In this document: positions 1-8,975 of the stretch, piece by piece
Layout of the letters: every line of letters begins with the position of its first letter
Numbering within the stretch: the first letter of the stretch is position 1
Made by a program: the position numbers and the translations under genes
Assembly (NCBI GenBank): GCA_023663365.1
Contig: JAMPHP010000001.1
Coordinates: 1,257,425 to 1,321,424, forward strand
DNA length: 64,000 nt
Direction: 5' to 3'
Origin: Muribaculaceae bacterium
Lineage (GTDB): Bacteria > Bacteroidota > Bacteroidia > Bacteroidales > Muribaculaceae
Notes under the pieces: generated by a model
The model's input: only the letters and a program-made list of their open reading frames with translations
Told to the model about the DNA's origin: nothing
Databases searched by the model: none

Positions 1-721
1 CGGTGGCATAGAAGCGGTAGTCGCGGAGATCGTCGAGGAGTATTTCGTACGACGGGAAGTAGGATGCCGTGGCTCCGGCATCGGCAAGGGCGTTGATGGC
101 AAGGTGCAGTGTGCTCTTGCTTATGGTGTTGCCGTGGAGGCCATCGGCAAGATGTCGGATAGGGCTCACGGTGAATATCACATGCTCCACTCCGGCATCG
201 TGCAAGAGCGTCGTGCACCGGCTGAGGTGGGCTGTAGCCTCGCTCACGGAGAGCAGGCGCCGCTCGAAGAAACTTGGTGCGAATTTGTGGCAATTGCCGA
301 CCACAGCGCCGATGTCGGTGCGGACAAACACGAAGGCTGAGCCCATGGTGAGTATTACCACCGGATGTGAGCGCAGAGCCTCGCCGAGGGCGCTGCGGGT
401 GCTGTTGATTTCGCTAAGGAGCGCCGGGGCATCCGGGCCACTGTAGCGCGAGGCATAGTCGAGGCAGTGCACACCGCGCGGCCCCGGTGTGAGGTCGGCC
501 TCGGTGTAGATGCCGTCGGGGCTGAGGGCACGGCTCACACAGGTGCAGATGGAGGCGGGGTTGTAGAGTGGCCCGAAAGGATTGTGAAGCACCTTGAAGC
601 CGTCGCGCCCGAGGCGTGTACCTATCTCGTCGGTGAAGCACGAGCCCAGCAGAACCACGGGCGTGCCGTGGCTGATGCCGAAGGCCGACGGGGCTATGTC
701 AATCTCGGTACGGAAACGCAT
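1..721 (-). CDS. GSCFA domain protein (partial, runs off left edge)
   Basis: The frame opens with ATG at 721 and is still open at base 1, so only the first 240 residues are present. It carries LLGSCFTDEIG (GSCF at residues 26-29), the signature of the GSCFA family (PF08885), which resembles SGNH hydrolases and occurs mostly in Bacteroidetes. Further family-like blocks are VGNCHK (141-146), SPIRH (186-190) and FPSYEI (222-227). There is no signal peptide, so the protein is probably cytoplasmic. It starts four bases after the stop of the PorE-like gene and is likely co-transcribed with it. The substrate is unknown; family membership is clear, function is not. Confidence 0.85.
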   Translation of the reverse strand, partial: MRFRTEIDIAPSAFGISHGTPVVLLGSCFTDEIGTRLGRDGFKVLHNPFGPLYNPASICTCVSRALSPDGIYTEADLTPGPRGVHCLDYASRYSGPDAPALLSEINSTRSALGEALRSHPVVILTMGSAFVFVRTDIGAVVGNCHKFAPSFFERRLLSVSEATAHLSRCTTLLHDAGVEHVIFTVSPIRHLADGLHGNTISKSTLHLAINALADAGATASYFPSYEILLDDLRDYRFYAT

Positions 722-725
722 GGCG

Positions 726-2696
726 TCAGTACATACGGTAGTCAATGGATAGAACCTGGAACTCGGTGCGGCGGTTTATCTGGTCGGCCACCTCTTGGTC
801 GGCTTCGGACAGAGCGAGGATATACTCCTCGGTGAGCACATCGCCTTCCTTGAACTGAGGATACTCGCGGGCGAGCTTCTTGGTGATGGTCTTGGGGCGT
901 GATTTGCCGTAGCCCTGGCTCTGAAGGCGGTCGGGAGCAATGCCCACGGAGATGAGGTAGTCAATCACGGAGCGTGCCCGGCGGCTCGAGAGGTCGATGT
1001 TGTACTCCTCGGTGCCCTTGCGGTCGGTGTGCGAGGCCATCTCGATGGTCACGTTGGGGTTGTCGCGCAGCACCTGAGCCATCTCGTCGAGCGCGGTCTT
1101 CGACTCGGGGCGCAGGGTGGCCTTGTCGAAGTCGTAGAAGATATTGTCGATTACCACGGGCTTGGTGATGGAGGCGAGGATAAAGTCGACGCCGTACTCT
1201 GCATCCTCCTCGGCGGTGTCGCTGGTAAATTCCTGCTTGGCATTGAGGTAGCCCTTGGCACCGGCGAGCATCACATAGCTCACGCCGCGGTCGAGGGGGA
1301 ATGAGAATGAGCCGTCGTTGCGCGCCACCTGCTTTTGGTTGGAGCCGTCGTCGCCTACGATGCGTATCACGGCATTTGGCACTGGCTCCTCATCCTTGTC
1401 GAGCACCCATCCCGAGATGATGATTTTGAGCTCGGGGAGCTCGAAGGAGAAGATGTGGTCGAAGCCGCGGGTGTCGGTGCGGTTGGAGCTGAAGTAGCCG
1501 CTCTCGCCCTCGCCGAAGGTGATGCCGAAATCATCGGCCGACGAGTTGACGGGCGTGCCCATATTGGTCACATTCCAGCCGCCGGAGCGCGTGAGCTCGG
1601 CGCGGAAAATGTCGAGACCGCCGTAGCCGGGATGTCCGTTTGAGGCGAAATAGAATACAGAGTCGCTGCGGAAGGTGGGAAACATCTCGTCGCCGGGCGT
1701 ATTGATCCACTCGCCGAGGTTCTCGAGAGAGCCTCCGCGCTCCTTGAGGTTGATGCGCCATATATCGCGCCCGCCCTGACCTCCGGGCATGTCGGACGTG
1801 AAGTAGAGCCACTGCCCGTCGGGCGATACTGCCGGGTGTGCGTAGCTCGAGATAGTGTCGGCGGTAATATCGAATTTCACAGGAGCGCTCCACTTGGCAT
1901 CGGAGCGCTGCGAAGTGTAGATTTCGACGCCGGTGTTTGCGTTGGGCTCGCGGCGGGCGCGGCTCAGGTACATCGTCGAGCCGTCGGGCGAGAAGGCCAC
2001 CGAGCCCTCGTCGGCATCGGTGTTTAGCTCGCCTTCTACAGGCTCGGGGCGCTTCCAAGCCCCTTGCTCGTCCTTGCTCACGAACCATACGTCGCCTTTC
2101 TTCATTCCGGTGATTTCGCTGCGTCGGTTGCCGGTCACCTTCTCGTTGGTAGAAGTGAAGTAGAGCTGGTCGAGCGAGCGGTCGAGGTACATGGGGGAGA
2201 AGTCGGAGCGGCGCGAGTTGAACAGCTTGGCGTTCTTCACCACATAGCGAGTGCCACCCTTTTTCTCGAGAGCCATCTGCGCGCCTATGAGGGTGTTCTG
2301 AGCGAGCTTGTCGGCGGGTTTCCATTCAAGATAATCCTTGAGCGCTTTGATGGCCGGAGCATATTTCCCCTCGGCGGCCATCATCTGCCCCATGCGCAGG
2401 TAGATGGTAGAGTCGGGGTAGCCGTAGCGGGCCGCATTCTGATAGGCTGCCGACGCGCGGGCATACTGGTTGAGCCTGCGGTGGCACTCGGCCATCTTGA
2501 AGGCCACCTCGCCGCGCAGTTGCCGCTCTTCCTTCTTGGTGAGCTTGTTGTAGACCTTGCGGTAGGTGCGGGAGGCATCGTAGAACTCGCCGCGCTCCAT
2601 CTGCTCGTTGGCGGTGGAGAGCTTCGCGCCCCGGCACGAGTAGAGTGCGGGCAGAAGCGCGGCCATTATTATAATAAGGTATATTCTGCGTATCAT
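726..2696 (-). CDS. PorE-like outer-membrane lipoprotein: TPR, PD40 propeller, carboxypeptidase-regulatory and OmpA domains
   Basis: The 656-residue protein begins with a hydrophobic leader ending in LYSC (Cys21), a lipobox. It then has TPR-type helical repeats (about 25-150), a PD40/WD40-like beta-propeller with repeats such as FSPDGSTMYLSR and VSPDGQWLYFTS (about 160-420), a carboxypeptidase-regulatory-like domain (about 430-515) and a C-terminal OmpA peptidoglycan-binding domain (about 520-640) with SHTDRKGTEEYN and LSSRRA. This order and length match PorE of the type IX secretion apparatus of Porphyromonas, a peptidoglycan-anchored outer-membrane lipoprotein. Similar proteins occur in Bacteroidetes without a proven type IX system, and no other type IX gene is seen here, so the secretion role is an inference. 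A good promoter lies upstream. Confidence 0.85.
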   Translation of the reverse strand: MIRRIYLIIIMAALLPALYSCRGAKLSTANEQMERGEFYDASRTYRKVYNKLTKKEERQLRGEVAFKMAECHRRLNQYARASAAYQNAARYGYPDSTIYLRMGQMMAAEGKYAPAIKALKDYLEWKPADKLAQNTLIGAQMALEKKGGTRYVVKNAKLFNSRRSDFSPMYLDRSLDQLYFTSTNEKVTGNRRSEITGMKKGDVWFVSKDEQGAWKRPEPVEGELNTDADEGSVAFSPDGSTMYLSRARREPNANTGVEIYTSQRSDAKWSAPVKFDITADTISSYAHPAVSPDGQWLYFTSDMPGGQGGRDIWRINLKERGGSLENLGEWINTPGDEMFPTFRSDSVFYFASNGHPGYGGLDIFRAELTRSGGWNVTNMGTPVNSSADDFGITFGEGESGYFSSNRTDTRGFDHIFSFELPELKIIISGWVLDKDEEPVPNAVIRIVGDDGSNQKQVARNDGSFSFPLDRGVSYVMLAGAKGYLNAKQEFTSDTAEEDAEYGVDFILASITKPVVIDNIFYDFDKATLRPESKTALDEMAQVLRDNPNVTIEMASHTDRKGTEEYNIDLSSRRARSVIDYLISVGIAPDRLQSQGYGKSRPKTITKKLAREYPQFKEGDVLTEEYILALSEADQEVADQINRRTEFQVLSIDYRMY

Positions 2697-2731
2697 ATAT
2701 ATATGTTAACGCCCGGGGGCAAACAATATTG

Positions 2732-2763
2732 CAAATTTACGAATAAGTAGAGTGGCTCGCAAA
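2732..2763 (-). promoter_or_regulatory. Bacteroidetes-type promoter for the PorE-like gene
   Basis: Read on the minus strand, a TTTG -33 box (2763-2760) is separated by 20 bases from TAAATTTG (2739-2732), matching the TAnnTTTG -7 consensus. Transcription would start near 2725, about 30 bases before the ATG at 2696. Confidence 0.6.
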
Positions 2764-2869
2764 TTTATTTGGCACAGGAATGTCTAAACCATCATCGAAC
2801 CGAATACAAGCCGCGGTTGTTGTATCTATCGTTTTGCCGCCTTTGGCAGACTTTGAAAAATTTGATTGT

Positions 2870-4378
2870 ATGGATAAGAAAAGACTGACCGCAGAGAACG
2901 GGCGCCCAATCGCCGACAACCAGAATATTCAGACTGCCGGACCGCGAGGACCGCAGACGGTGCAGGACCCGTGGTACCTTGAGAAAATCGCACACTTCGA
3001 CCGCGAGGTCATCCCCGAGCGACGCATGCACGCGAAAGGCTCGGGAGCTTTCGGACGTTTTACCGTCACACACGACATCACCGAATTCACACGGGCATCT
3101 ATTTTTGCCGAAGTGGGGAAGCAGACACCATGCCTTGTGCGCTTCTCGACCGTTGCCGGTGAGCGTGGCGCCGCCGATGCCGAGCGCGATATCCGCGGCT
3201 TCGCCATGAAATTCTACACCGACGAAGGCAACTGGGATCTGGTAGGCAACAATACTCCCGTGTTCTTCCTTCGCGACCCTTTGAAGTTTCCCGACCTCAA
3301 TCATGCCATCAAGCGTGATCCCCGCACCGGGATGCGCAACCCCACCGCCAACTGGGATTTTTGGACCCTGCTGCCCGAAGCACTCCATCAGGTCACAATC
3401 ACGATGTCGCCACGAGGCATACCGGCATCTTTCCGCCACATGCACGGCTTCGGCAGCCACACCTATAGTTTTATAAACAAGGACAACAAACGCACGTGGG
3501 TGAAATTTCACTTCATCACCATGCAGGGTATAAAGAACCTTACCGACAAAGAGGCCGAAGCTCTGATTGCCAAAGACCGCGAATCGCACCAGCGCGACCT
3601 CTTCGAGGCCATTGAGCGTGGCGACTTCCCCAAGTGGAAACTTAAGGTGCAACTCATGACCGAAGACGAGGCCCGGAAATATCACATCAACCCGTTCGAC
3701 CTCACAAAAGTATGGTATCACGGCGACTTCCCGCTCCGCGATGTGGGCATACTTGAGCTCAACCGCAATCCCGAGAATTTCTTCGCCGAGATTGAGCAGG
3801 CGGCTTTCAACCCCGCAAATATCGTCGACGGCATATCGTTCTCCCCCGACAAGATGCTGCAGGGCCGCCTCTTCTCCTATGGTGACGCGCAGCGCTACCG
3901 ACTCGGAGTAAATCACAATCTCATACCTGTCAACAAGCCGCGCTGTCCGTTCCACTCCTATCACCGCGACGGGCAGATGCGCACCGACGACAACTACGGA
4001 GCCACCGTGGCTTATGAGCCCAACAGCTATGGTGAGTGGCGCGACACCCCGTCAAGAAAAGACCCGCCCATGCAGCTCCACGGCGATGTATTCAACTACG
4101 ACGAGCGCCAACTCGACGATGACTACTATACGCAGCCCGGAAAGCTGTGGCGGCTCATGAGCGCGGCCGATCAGGAGGCGACGTGCAAGAACACCGCAGC
4201 TCAGATGGAGGGCATCCCACTCTTCATCAAGCAGCGCCATGTGCGCGCCTGTCACAATGCCGATGCCGCCTACGGAAGTATGCTTGCCGATGCTCTCGGC
4301 ATAGACCTTGCCGAAGCTCTTGTAGCCGAAGATCCGGCGCATCCGGCATGGGACACGCGCTTCTGTGCCGACAAATAA
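2870..4378 (+). CDS. katA: Monofunctional haem catalase
   Basis: The 502-residue protein breaks down hydrogen peroxide to water and oxygen. It has the small-subunit catalase signature: the distal His in [12 protein letters not shown] (about residue 50), the distal Asn in [10 protein letters not shown] (about 123) and the haem-ligand Tyr in [14 protein letters not shown] (about 335). The start [11 protein letters not shown] is chosen at 2870 because catalases begin with this kind of N-terminus; an in-frame ATG at 2780 would add 30 atypical residues. No signal peptide is present, so the enzyme is cytoplasmic. It stands alone and ends at a two-way terminator shared with rarA. I could not identify its promoter with confidence. 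Confidence 0.97.
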   Translation: MDKKRLTAENGRPIADNQNIQTAGPRGPQTVQDPWYLEKIAHFDREVIPERRMHAKGSGAFGRFTVTHDITEFTRASIFAEVGKQTPCLVRFSTVAGERGAADAERDIRGFAMKFYTDEGNWDLVGNNTPVFFLRDPLKFPDLNHAIKRDPRTGMRNPTANWDFWTLLPEALHQVTITMSPRGIPASFRHMHGFGSHTYSFINKDNKRTWVKFHFITMQGIKNLTDKEAEALIAKDRESHQRDLFEAIERGDFPKWKLKVQLMTEDEARKYHINPFDLTKVWYHGDFPLRDVGILELNRNPENFFAEIEQAAFNPANIVDGISFSPDKMLQGRLFSYGDAQRYRLGVNHNLIPVNKPRCPFHSYHRDGQMRTDDNYGATVAYEPNSYGEWRDTPSRKDPPMQLHGDVFNYDERQLDDDYYTQPGKLWRLMSAADQEATCKNTAAQMEGIPLFIKQRHVRACHNADAAYGSMLADALGIDLAEALVAEDPAHPAWDTRFCADK

Positions 4379-4393
4379 GCTCGATGAATAGCG

Positions 4394-4430
4394 AAAAAGC
4401 GTCGCAATCAGCCGATTGTGACGCCTTTTT
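4394..4430. terminator. Bidirectional terminator between katA and rarA
   Basis: An 11-base stem with one mismatch (4399-4409 with 4414-4424) and a four-base loop is flanked by an A-run on the left and a T-run on the right. It can therefore end both converging transcripts. Confidence 0.8.
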
Positions 4431-4463
4431 GATGCTTGAATGGTAGGCTGAAAAATCAGCAAG

Positions 4464-5747
4464 CTATTCTTCCGTATTGCCCCAACGGGCGATGTGGCGC
4501 TGCCGCATCACATCTTCGGCAGGGTTGGAGCACGGATGCCAGAACGTCTTGCCCGCGATTGCATCGGGGCGGAACTGCTGGCGCACGAAGTTGCCTGGAT
4601 AGTCGTGCGAATAGAGGTAGTTCTTTCCGTAGCCGAGGTTTTTCATAAGCGAGGTGGGTGCGTTGCGCAGGTGCAGGGGCACAGGCAGATTGCCGGAGCG
4701 CTCCACCTCGGCCAGGGCTGCATCGATGGCGAGATATGCCGAGTTGCTCTTGGGCGACTGCGCCAGATAGATGGCACACTCCGACAGAGGTATGCGCCCC
4801 TCGGGCATACCGATTTTCTGGATGATGTCGAAAGTGGTGTTGGCGATGAGCATGGCATTGGGATTGGCCAACCCCACATCTTCCGAGGCCAAAATCACCA
4901 TGCGGCGGGCTATGAACTCGGGATCCTCACCGCCGGCTATCATGCGGGCGAGCCAGTAGACGGCGGCATCGGGGTCGCTTCCGCGGATGCTCTTGATGAA
5001 GGCCGAGATGATGTCGTAGTGCATCTCGCCGTTCTTATCGTAGGCCTGTGGATTTTCCTGGAGGCGCTCGGTGATTACGCGGTCGTTAATCACTATATCC
5101 TCGCCGATGGCTGTGGACTGCTCGAGGAGGTCGAGGATATTGAGGAGCTTGCGCGCATCGCCGCCGGCGTAGCGGAAGAGGGCAGTGGTCTCTTCGACGC
5201 GCACCTTGGCCTGCGAGAGCACTTCGTCGGTGGCTATGGCGCGGTCGAGAAGCGTGCGTAGGTCGGCTTCCTCAAGGGGCTTGAGGGTGTAGACCTGTGC
5301 TCGGGAGAGCAGCGGGCGTATTACCTCAAAGGAGGGGTTTTCAGTGGTTGCGCCGATAAGCGTCACCGTGCCATTCTCCACGGCACCGAGCAGACTGTCC
5401 TGCTGCGACTTGCTGAATCGATGGATTTCATCGATGAAGAGGATGGGTCGCCCTGTGCTGAACATGCCCGAGGCTTCGGTGCGTGCCCGCTCTATCACCT
5501 CGCGCACTTCCTTCACGCCCGAAGTCACTGCCGAGAGTGTGAAGAAAGCGCTCTTGGTGGCGCCGGCTATGATGCGTGCAAGGGTGGTCTTGCCCACTCC
5601 GGGAGGGCCCCAGAGGATAAACGATGAAATCTTTCCTGACTCTATCATGCGCCTGATGATGCCATCGGGGCCTACGAGATGCTGCTGTCCGATGTATTGG
5701 TCGAGAGTCTGCGGGCGGAGCCTTTCGGCAAGCGGTTGAGTGCTCAT
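4464..5747 (-). CDS. rarA: Replication-associated recombination protein A (AAA+ ATPase)
   Basis: The 427-residue protein is an AAA+ ATPase of the RarA/MgsA/Mgs1 (WRNIP1) family, which acts at stalled replication forks. The start MSTQPLAERLRPQTLDQYIGQ (5747) matches the family N-terminus; an upstream in-frame ATG at 5783 is less likely. Walker A is GPPGVGKTTL (about residues 48-57), Walker B is ILFIDEIHRF (about 102-111) and sensor 1 is in IGATTENPSF. The C-terminal part has the conserved RGSDPDAAVYWLARM and LGYGKNYLYSHDYPGN blocks of the tetramerisation domain. It is a single gene convergent with katA. Confidence 0.95.
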   Translation of the reverse strand: MSTQPLAERLRPQTLDQYIGQQHLVGPDGIIRRMIESGKISSFILWGPPGVGKTTLARIIAGATKSAFFTLSAVTSGVKEVREVIERARTEASGMFSTGRPILFIDEIHRFSKSQQDSLLGAVENGTVTLIGATTENPSFEVIRPLLSRAQVYTLKPLEEADLRTLLDRAIATDEVLSQAKVRVEETTALFRYAGGDARKLLNILDLLEQSTAIGEDIVINDRVITERLQENPQAYDKNGEMHYDIISAFIKSIRGSDPDAAVYWLARMIAGGEDPEFIARRMVILASEDVGLANPNAMLIANTTFDIIQKIGMPEGRIPLSECAIYLAQSPKSNSAYLAIDAALAEVERSGNLPVPLHLRNAPTSLMKNLGYGKNYLYSHDYPGNFVRQQFRPDAIAGKTFWHPCSNPAEDVMRQRHIARWGNTEE

Positions 5748-5771
5748 GTGGATAGTGTGCTTGGAAGAAGT

Positions 5772-5800
5772 CAAGCCCCGCACACAGGGCGCGGGGCTTG
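5772..5800 (-). terminator. Stem-loop downstream of the TPR gene
   Basis: A perfect 10-base stem (CAAGCCCCGC with GCGGGGCTTG) lies just beyond the stop of the TPR gene. The T-run after it is weak, so it may be a terminator or a 3'-end stabilising hairpin. Confidence 0.5.
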
Positions 5801-5823
5801 ATAAATATTGTTATAGTGAGCGG

Positions 5824-7443
5824 TTACTGCGCCTTGGGTGTGAGGAGCTCTTTCACGGTGTTGTATTTGTCGGTGAAGAGAGCCTGCTTTTCCTTGTCGA
5901 TGTTGAAGTTGGCGTAGTACATAATCTCGAAAGAGTATGCCTCGCGGTACATGTCAAGGGTGTTGTTGGGGTTGGCGGGGTTCATGTTCTCGGGATCGGC
6001 GTCGAGGAGCTCGAGCATCTTGTCGTAGCTTGCGATAGCCTGTGCATCGGGCTTCTTCTCGTTGGCAGCGATGTAGAGGCGGCCTTCACGCTGGAAGAAG
6101 AGGGGGTTGGGCTGTGCGCGCTCGATCACCTGGCCTACATAGTCGAGGCCGCGGCCTGCGAGCTCCTTGGCCTGGATGGTGTCGGAAGCGTTGACGGCGG
6201 CGTTGAGGTAGCGGCCGCTCATGCCGAAGAGGTCGTTGAGCGAGGGGTTCTCCTGAAGTTTGAGGTATGCGTCGTAGCTCTCGGCACTCTTGATGTAGTC
6301 TTTCTGCTGCGAGTACACGGTGGAGAGGTTCTTGAGGAGGTCGCCGTTCTTGGGGTCGCGGTCAACGGCGATTTCATACTGCACCACTGCGAGAGAGTCC
6401 TGTCCGACGCCGGTGAGGGCTTCGGCATAGGTCACGTAGTCGTTTGTGGTGAAGTTTCCGTCGGGGTTGGATGCGAAGAACTTGGCGGCGTTGTCGGCTG
6501 CGGCTGCATAATCCTTCATTGCGGTCTGGTCGAGGAAGCGCACGCGCTGCATCAGGAAGTTGGAGGGATCCTGACCGAGGATTTCATTGGCAACAGCCAG
6601 CGACTCGGGGTACTTCTCGCCCCAGTAGAGGAGCACGGCGTAGCGGGCTTTGTCCTCGGGGAAGTGGTTGGGGTTCTGGATGTACTTGCCATAGAGCTCC
6701 GAAGCTTTCTTCCAGTGGTCGGCGAGGAAGTATTTCTCGGCGAGCTCACGCTGAGCCATGGCGGAGTTGGGCTGCTGTGCAAGGAGCTCTTCGAGCTTCT
6801 TGATGCCGTAGTCTTTGTTGACCTTGAAGTAGGCGTTGGCATACTTCACGTAGCCTTCGGAGTTTGCTTCGTCTTTGGCGATGGCTGTTTCGTATTTAGC
6901 AGCGGCGCCGCCGTAGTCCTGAGCGTCCATGAGCATGTCGCCCTCGAGGATGTAGGTTGCGGGCTCGTTGTACTTGGAGTCCTTGTGAGCCTTGGCGATG
7001 TACTTCTGCACTTCCTTGGCATATTTCACGGGGTCGGCGTTGTAGTATGCGCGAGCGATGGCCACGATGAGGTCAACGTTCTTCTTGGCGTGCTTCTGAG
7101 CCTCGCTGAAGCGCTTCGATGCGGCCTGGTCCTGACCGTTGAGGAGGTCGAGAGCACCGAGGCCCACGTAGTTGTAGCCGTTCTCGGGGTTGAGCTCGAG
7201 GCCTTTGTCGAAGTACGACTTAGCTGCCGCTTTGTTGTCCTGTGCAAGGGCTACCTGACCGAGGTAGTAGTTTGCGAGCGACTTGTCGGTGTTGCTGTCG
7301 GTGATAGTGCGCTCGAGGATGGTGCGTGCATTGTCGTGCTGGCCTGCTTTGTAGTATTCAATACCATCTTTGTAGCCTTGGGTCTGCGCAGAAGCAAGCA
7401 AGCCGCCTGCGAGAGCCAGGGTAAGGAAAAGTTTAAATCTCAT
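5824..7443 (-). CDS. Exported tetratricopeptide repeat protein
   Basis: The 539-residue protein starts with MRFKLFLTLALAGGLLASAQ, a cleavable signal peptide, and the rest is almost entirely TPR helices, for example YYKAGQHDNARTILERTITD and NYYLGQVALAQDNKAAAKSY. It should be a periplasmic scaffold with no enzymatic motif. It follows the PstS-like lipoprotein gene by 52 bases in what looks like one operon. In many Bacteroidetes a TPR protein of this type sits with a PstS-like protein and a TonB-like protein, but no TonB gene is present here. The partner it binds cannot be told from the sequence. Confidence 0.85.
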   Translation of the reverse strand: MRFKLFLTLALAGGLLASAQTQGYKDGIEYYKAGQHDNARTILERTITDSNTDKSLANYYLGQVALAQDNKAAAKSYFDKGLELNPENGYNYVGLGALDLLNGQDQAASKRFSEAQKHAKKNVDLIVAIARAYYNADPVKYAKEVQKYIAKAHKDSKYNEPATYILEGDMLMDAQDYGGAAAKYETAIAKDEANSEGYVKYANAYFKVNKDYGIKKLEELLAQQPNSAMAQRELAEKYFLADHWKKASELYGKYIQNPNHFPEDKARYAVLLYWGEKYPESLAVANEILGQDPSNFLMQRVRFLDQTAMKDYAAAADNAAKFFASNPDGNFTTNDYVTYAEALTGVGQDSLAVVQYEIAVDRDPKNGDLLKNLSTVYSQQKDYIKSAESYDAYLKLQENPSLNDLFGMSGRYLNAAVNASDTIQAKELAGRGLDYVGQVIERAQPNPLFFQREGRLYIAANEKKPDAQAIASYDKMLELLDADPENMNPANPNNTLDMYREAYSFEIMYYANFNIDKEKQALFTDKYNTVKELLTPKAQ

Positions 7444-7495
7444 TATTTATTTATTGGTTTATTGATTATTCGGTTAAATAAGGGTTTGTGTGGGT

Positions 7496-8506
7496 CTATC
7501 TTTCGGGCAGCTCCACCTGCTGCACGCTCACACGAGCGGGCAGTATGCCTGTCTTCATGATTATCTTCTGTCCGATAGGACCGGTGACGAAGGAGTAGAA
7601 ACCACCTGCCACATTCGATGTCGAGGCTGTGGTAATCATGTAGATCTGGCGGAAGAGGGGATAGGAGCCGTCGAAGATATACTGCTGGTAAGGCTTGTAG
7701 GCGCGCACTTCGTCGTCGCGGTTTACCTTGAGCACTTTCACGCGGTCGGTGAGGGTGGCACCCATCACAGCGCCGTCGTCGAGCACGCTCTGCGCGAGCT
7801 CTTCCTTGCTCACGTCGGCGGCTTCCATGTCGGAAGTAATCCAGCTCACGCCGAGCACACCGATGGCGTTGGGGTTCTTCTCCACGATGTTGAATACTTC
7901 GGGAATCGAGCCGGCGGAGTAGACATTCGATGCCAGTGGGGCGCCGTGAAGCAGTGAGTCGGTGAGGAAGGTGGCCATCGAGGAGCCTGTGCGGTCGAGC
8001 ACCACGCTGATTTTGCCGAGCTTCGAGGGCTCGAGGTCGTTCCACTGCGTGGTCTCGCCCGAGATTATGTCGGCGAGCTCGCTCACGGTGAGCTTCTCAC
8101 AAGTGTTCTCGCGGTTGACGATGAAAGCCACTGCATCGACGGCGATTTTGGCCGACCGGACGTTGACGTTTGCTCCACGCTCTTTCTTGTACTTGGCCTT
8201 GAGGCCGCGCTTCTCTTCGGGAGTGAGGTCGCGGCTGATCACTATGCTGCGGGTGTTGAGGCTGAAGAGCGAGTCGAGAGCCTCGGCCTGTGTGCCGTAG
8301 CGCACGAGGATGTGAGCGTCGGGGTACTGGTACTCGAAGACGTCGACCTCCTGGTTGAAGATATTCTCGAAAGTATCGTCGCACACCATCGTCGTGGTTC
8401 CCGAAGTGGAGGAGTGCGGGTCTTTCTCGTATTTAAGACACGAAGTGGCGCCGAGGCCCATGGCGAGTGCCAGAGCCGCGGCGGCAAATGATGTATGGCG
8501 AGTCAT
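7496..8506 (-). CDS. PstS-like periplasmic substrate-binding lipoprotein
   Basis: The 336-residue protein starts MTRHTSFAAAALALAMG and has a lipobox-like LGATSC (Cys23). An in-frame ATG at 8518 would add MTEF and is the alternative start. The mature part resembles phosphate-type binding proteins (PBP-like domain): ISRDLTPEEK, VNRENTCEKLTVSELADIIS and VVLDRTGSSMATF, where the last resembles the ligand-binding loop of PstS. No ABC permease or ATPase gene is nearby, so it is unlikely to feed a transporter encoded here. Its place between a small membrane protein and a TPR protein suggests a sensing or envelope role, which is an inference. Confidence 0.8.
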   Translation of the reverse strand: MTRHTSFAAAALALAMGLGATSCLKYEKDPHSSTSGTTTMVCDDTFENIFNQEVDVFEYQYPDAHILVRYGTQAEALDSLFSLNTRSIVISRDLTPEEKRGLKAKYKKERGANVNVRSAKIAVDAVAFIVNRENTCEKLTVSELADIISGETTQWNDLEPSKLGKISVVLDRTGSSMATFLTDSLLHGAPLASNVYSAGSIPEVFNIVEKNPNAIGVLGVSWITSDMEAADVSKEELAQSVLDDGAVMGATLTDRVKVLKVNRDDEVRAYKPYQQYIFDGSYPLFRQIYMITTASTSNVAGGFYSFVTGPIGQKIIMKTGILPARVSVQQVELPER

Positions 8507-8539
8507 AAATTCGGTCATTCAGGGTTTTGGGATAAAAGC

Positions 8540-8800
8540 TCAGTCGATGCCTTTGACTTGTCGGTAGGCACGCCACAGGCCGTAGATGATAAGGACGACA
8601 CCTACCACATAGCGGGTCCAGGCCCAGTCGCCGCCCCAGTTGAAGAAGTTGATCAACAGGAGCACGCCCATGCCTACATATATCACTATCATGATGATGC
8701 CGAAGATGGCACGCATCACACGGTTCGATTTATTTTCACCTGCCTGCTCGGCGCGCTCGCGGCGACGCTCTTCGGGGGTGGGGATGTTGTAGTCACTCAT
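8540..8800 (-). CDS. Small two-helix membrane protein
   Basis: The 86-residue protein MSDYNIPTPEERRRERAEQ has a charged cytoplasmic N-terminus followed by two hydrophobic helices (about residues 31-52 and 60-77) and a basic tail WRAYRQVKGID. It is the first gene of the run leading to the PstS-like and TPR genes, 33 bases before the former. I do not recognise a named family. The start at 8800 is preferred over 8827 because the upstream nine residues look unlike coding sequence. Confidence 0.7.
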   Translation of the reverse strand: MSDYNIPTPEERRRERAEQAGENKSNRVMRAIFGIIMIVIYVGMGVLLLINFFNWGGDWAWTRYVVGVVLIIYGLWRAYRQVKGID

Positions 8801-8975
8801 AATTCTGTCTTGTTTAGTTAAATGCAATTGCGGTCGTAGTGTGTTCGGCCTCTATAGAAATTTAACACTTTAAGACTTTTAAAGTTCATCAAGCGGCTCG
8901 GTGTGCCGTAATTTGCCGTAAAGTTACACAAATTTTTGATAATTCGGCAAGATGGCAGTGTGAAATATTCTGAAA

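Noticed and set aside
2792..3964. A 390-codon minus-strand open frame
   Set aside because: It is antisense to the catalase gene and shows no motif.
5740..7560. A 606-codon plus-strand open frame
   Set aside because: It is antisense to the exported TPR gene, has valine- and glycine-rich shadow composition and no family features.
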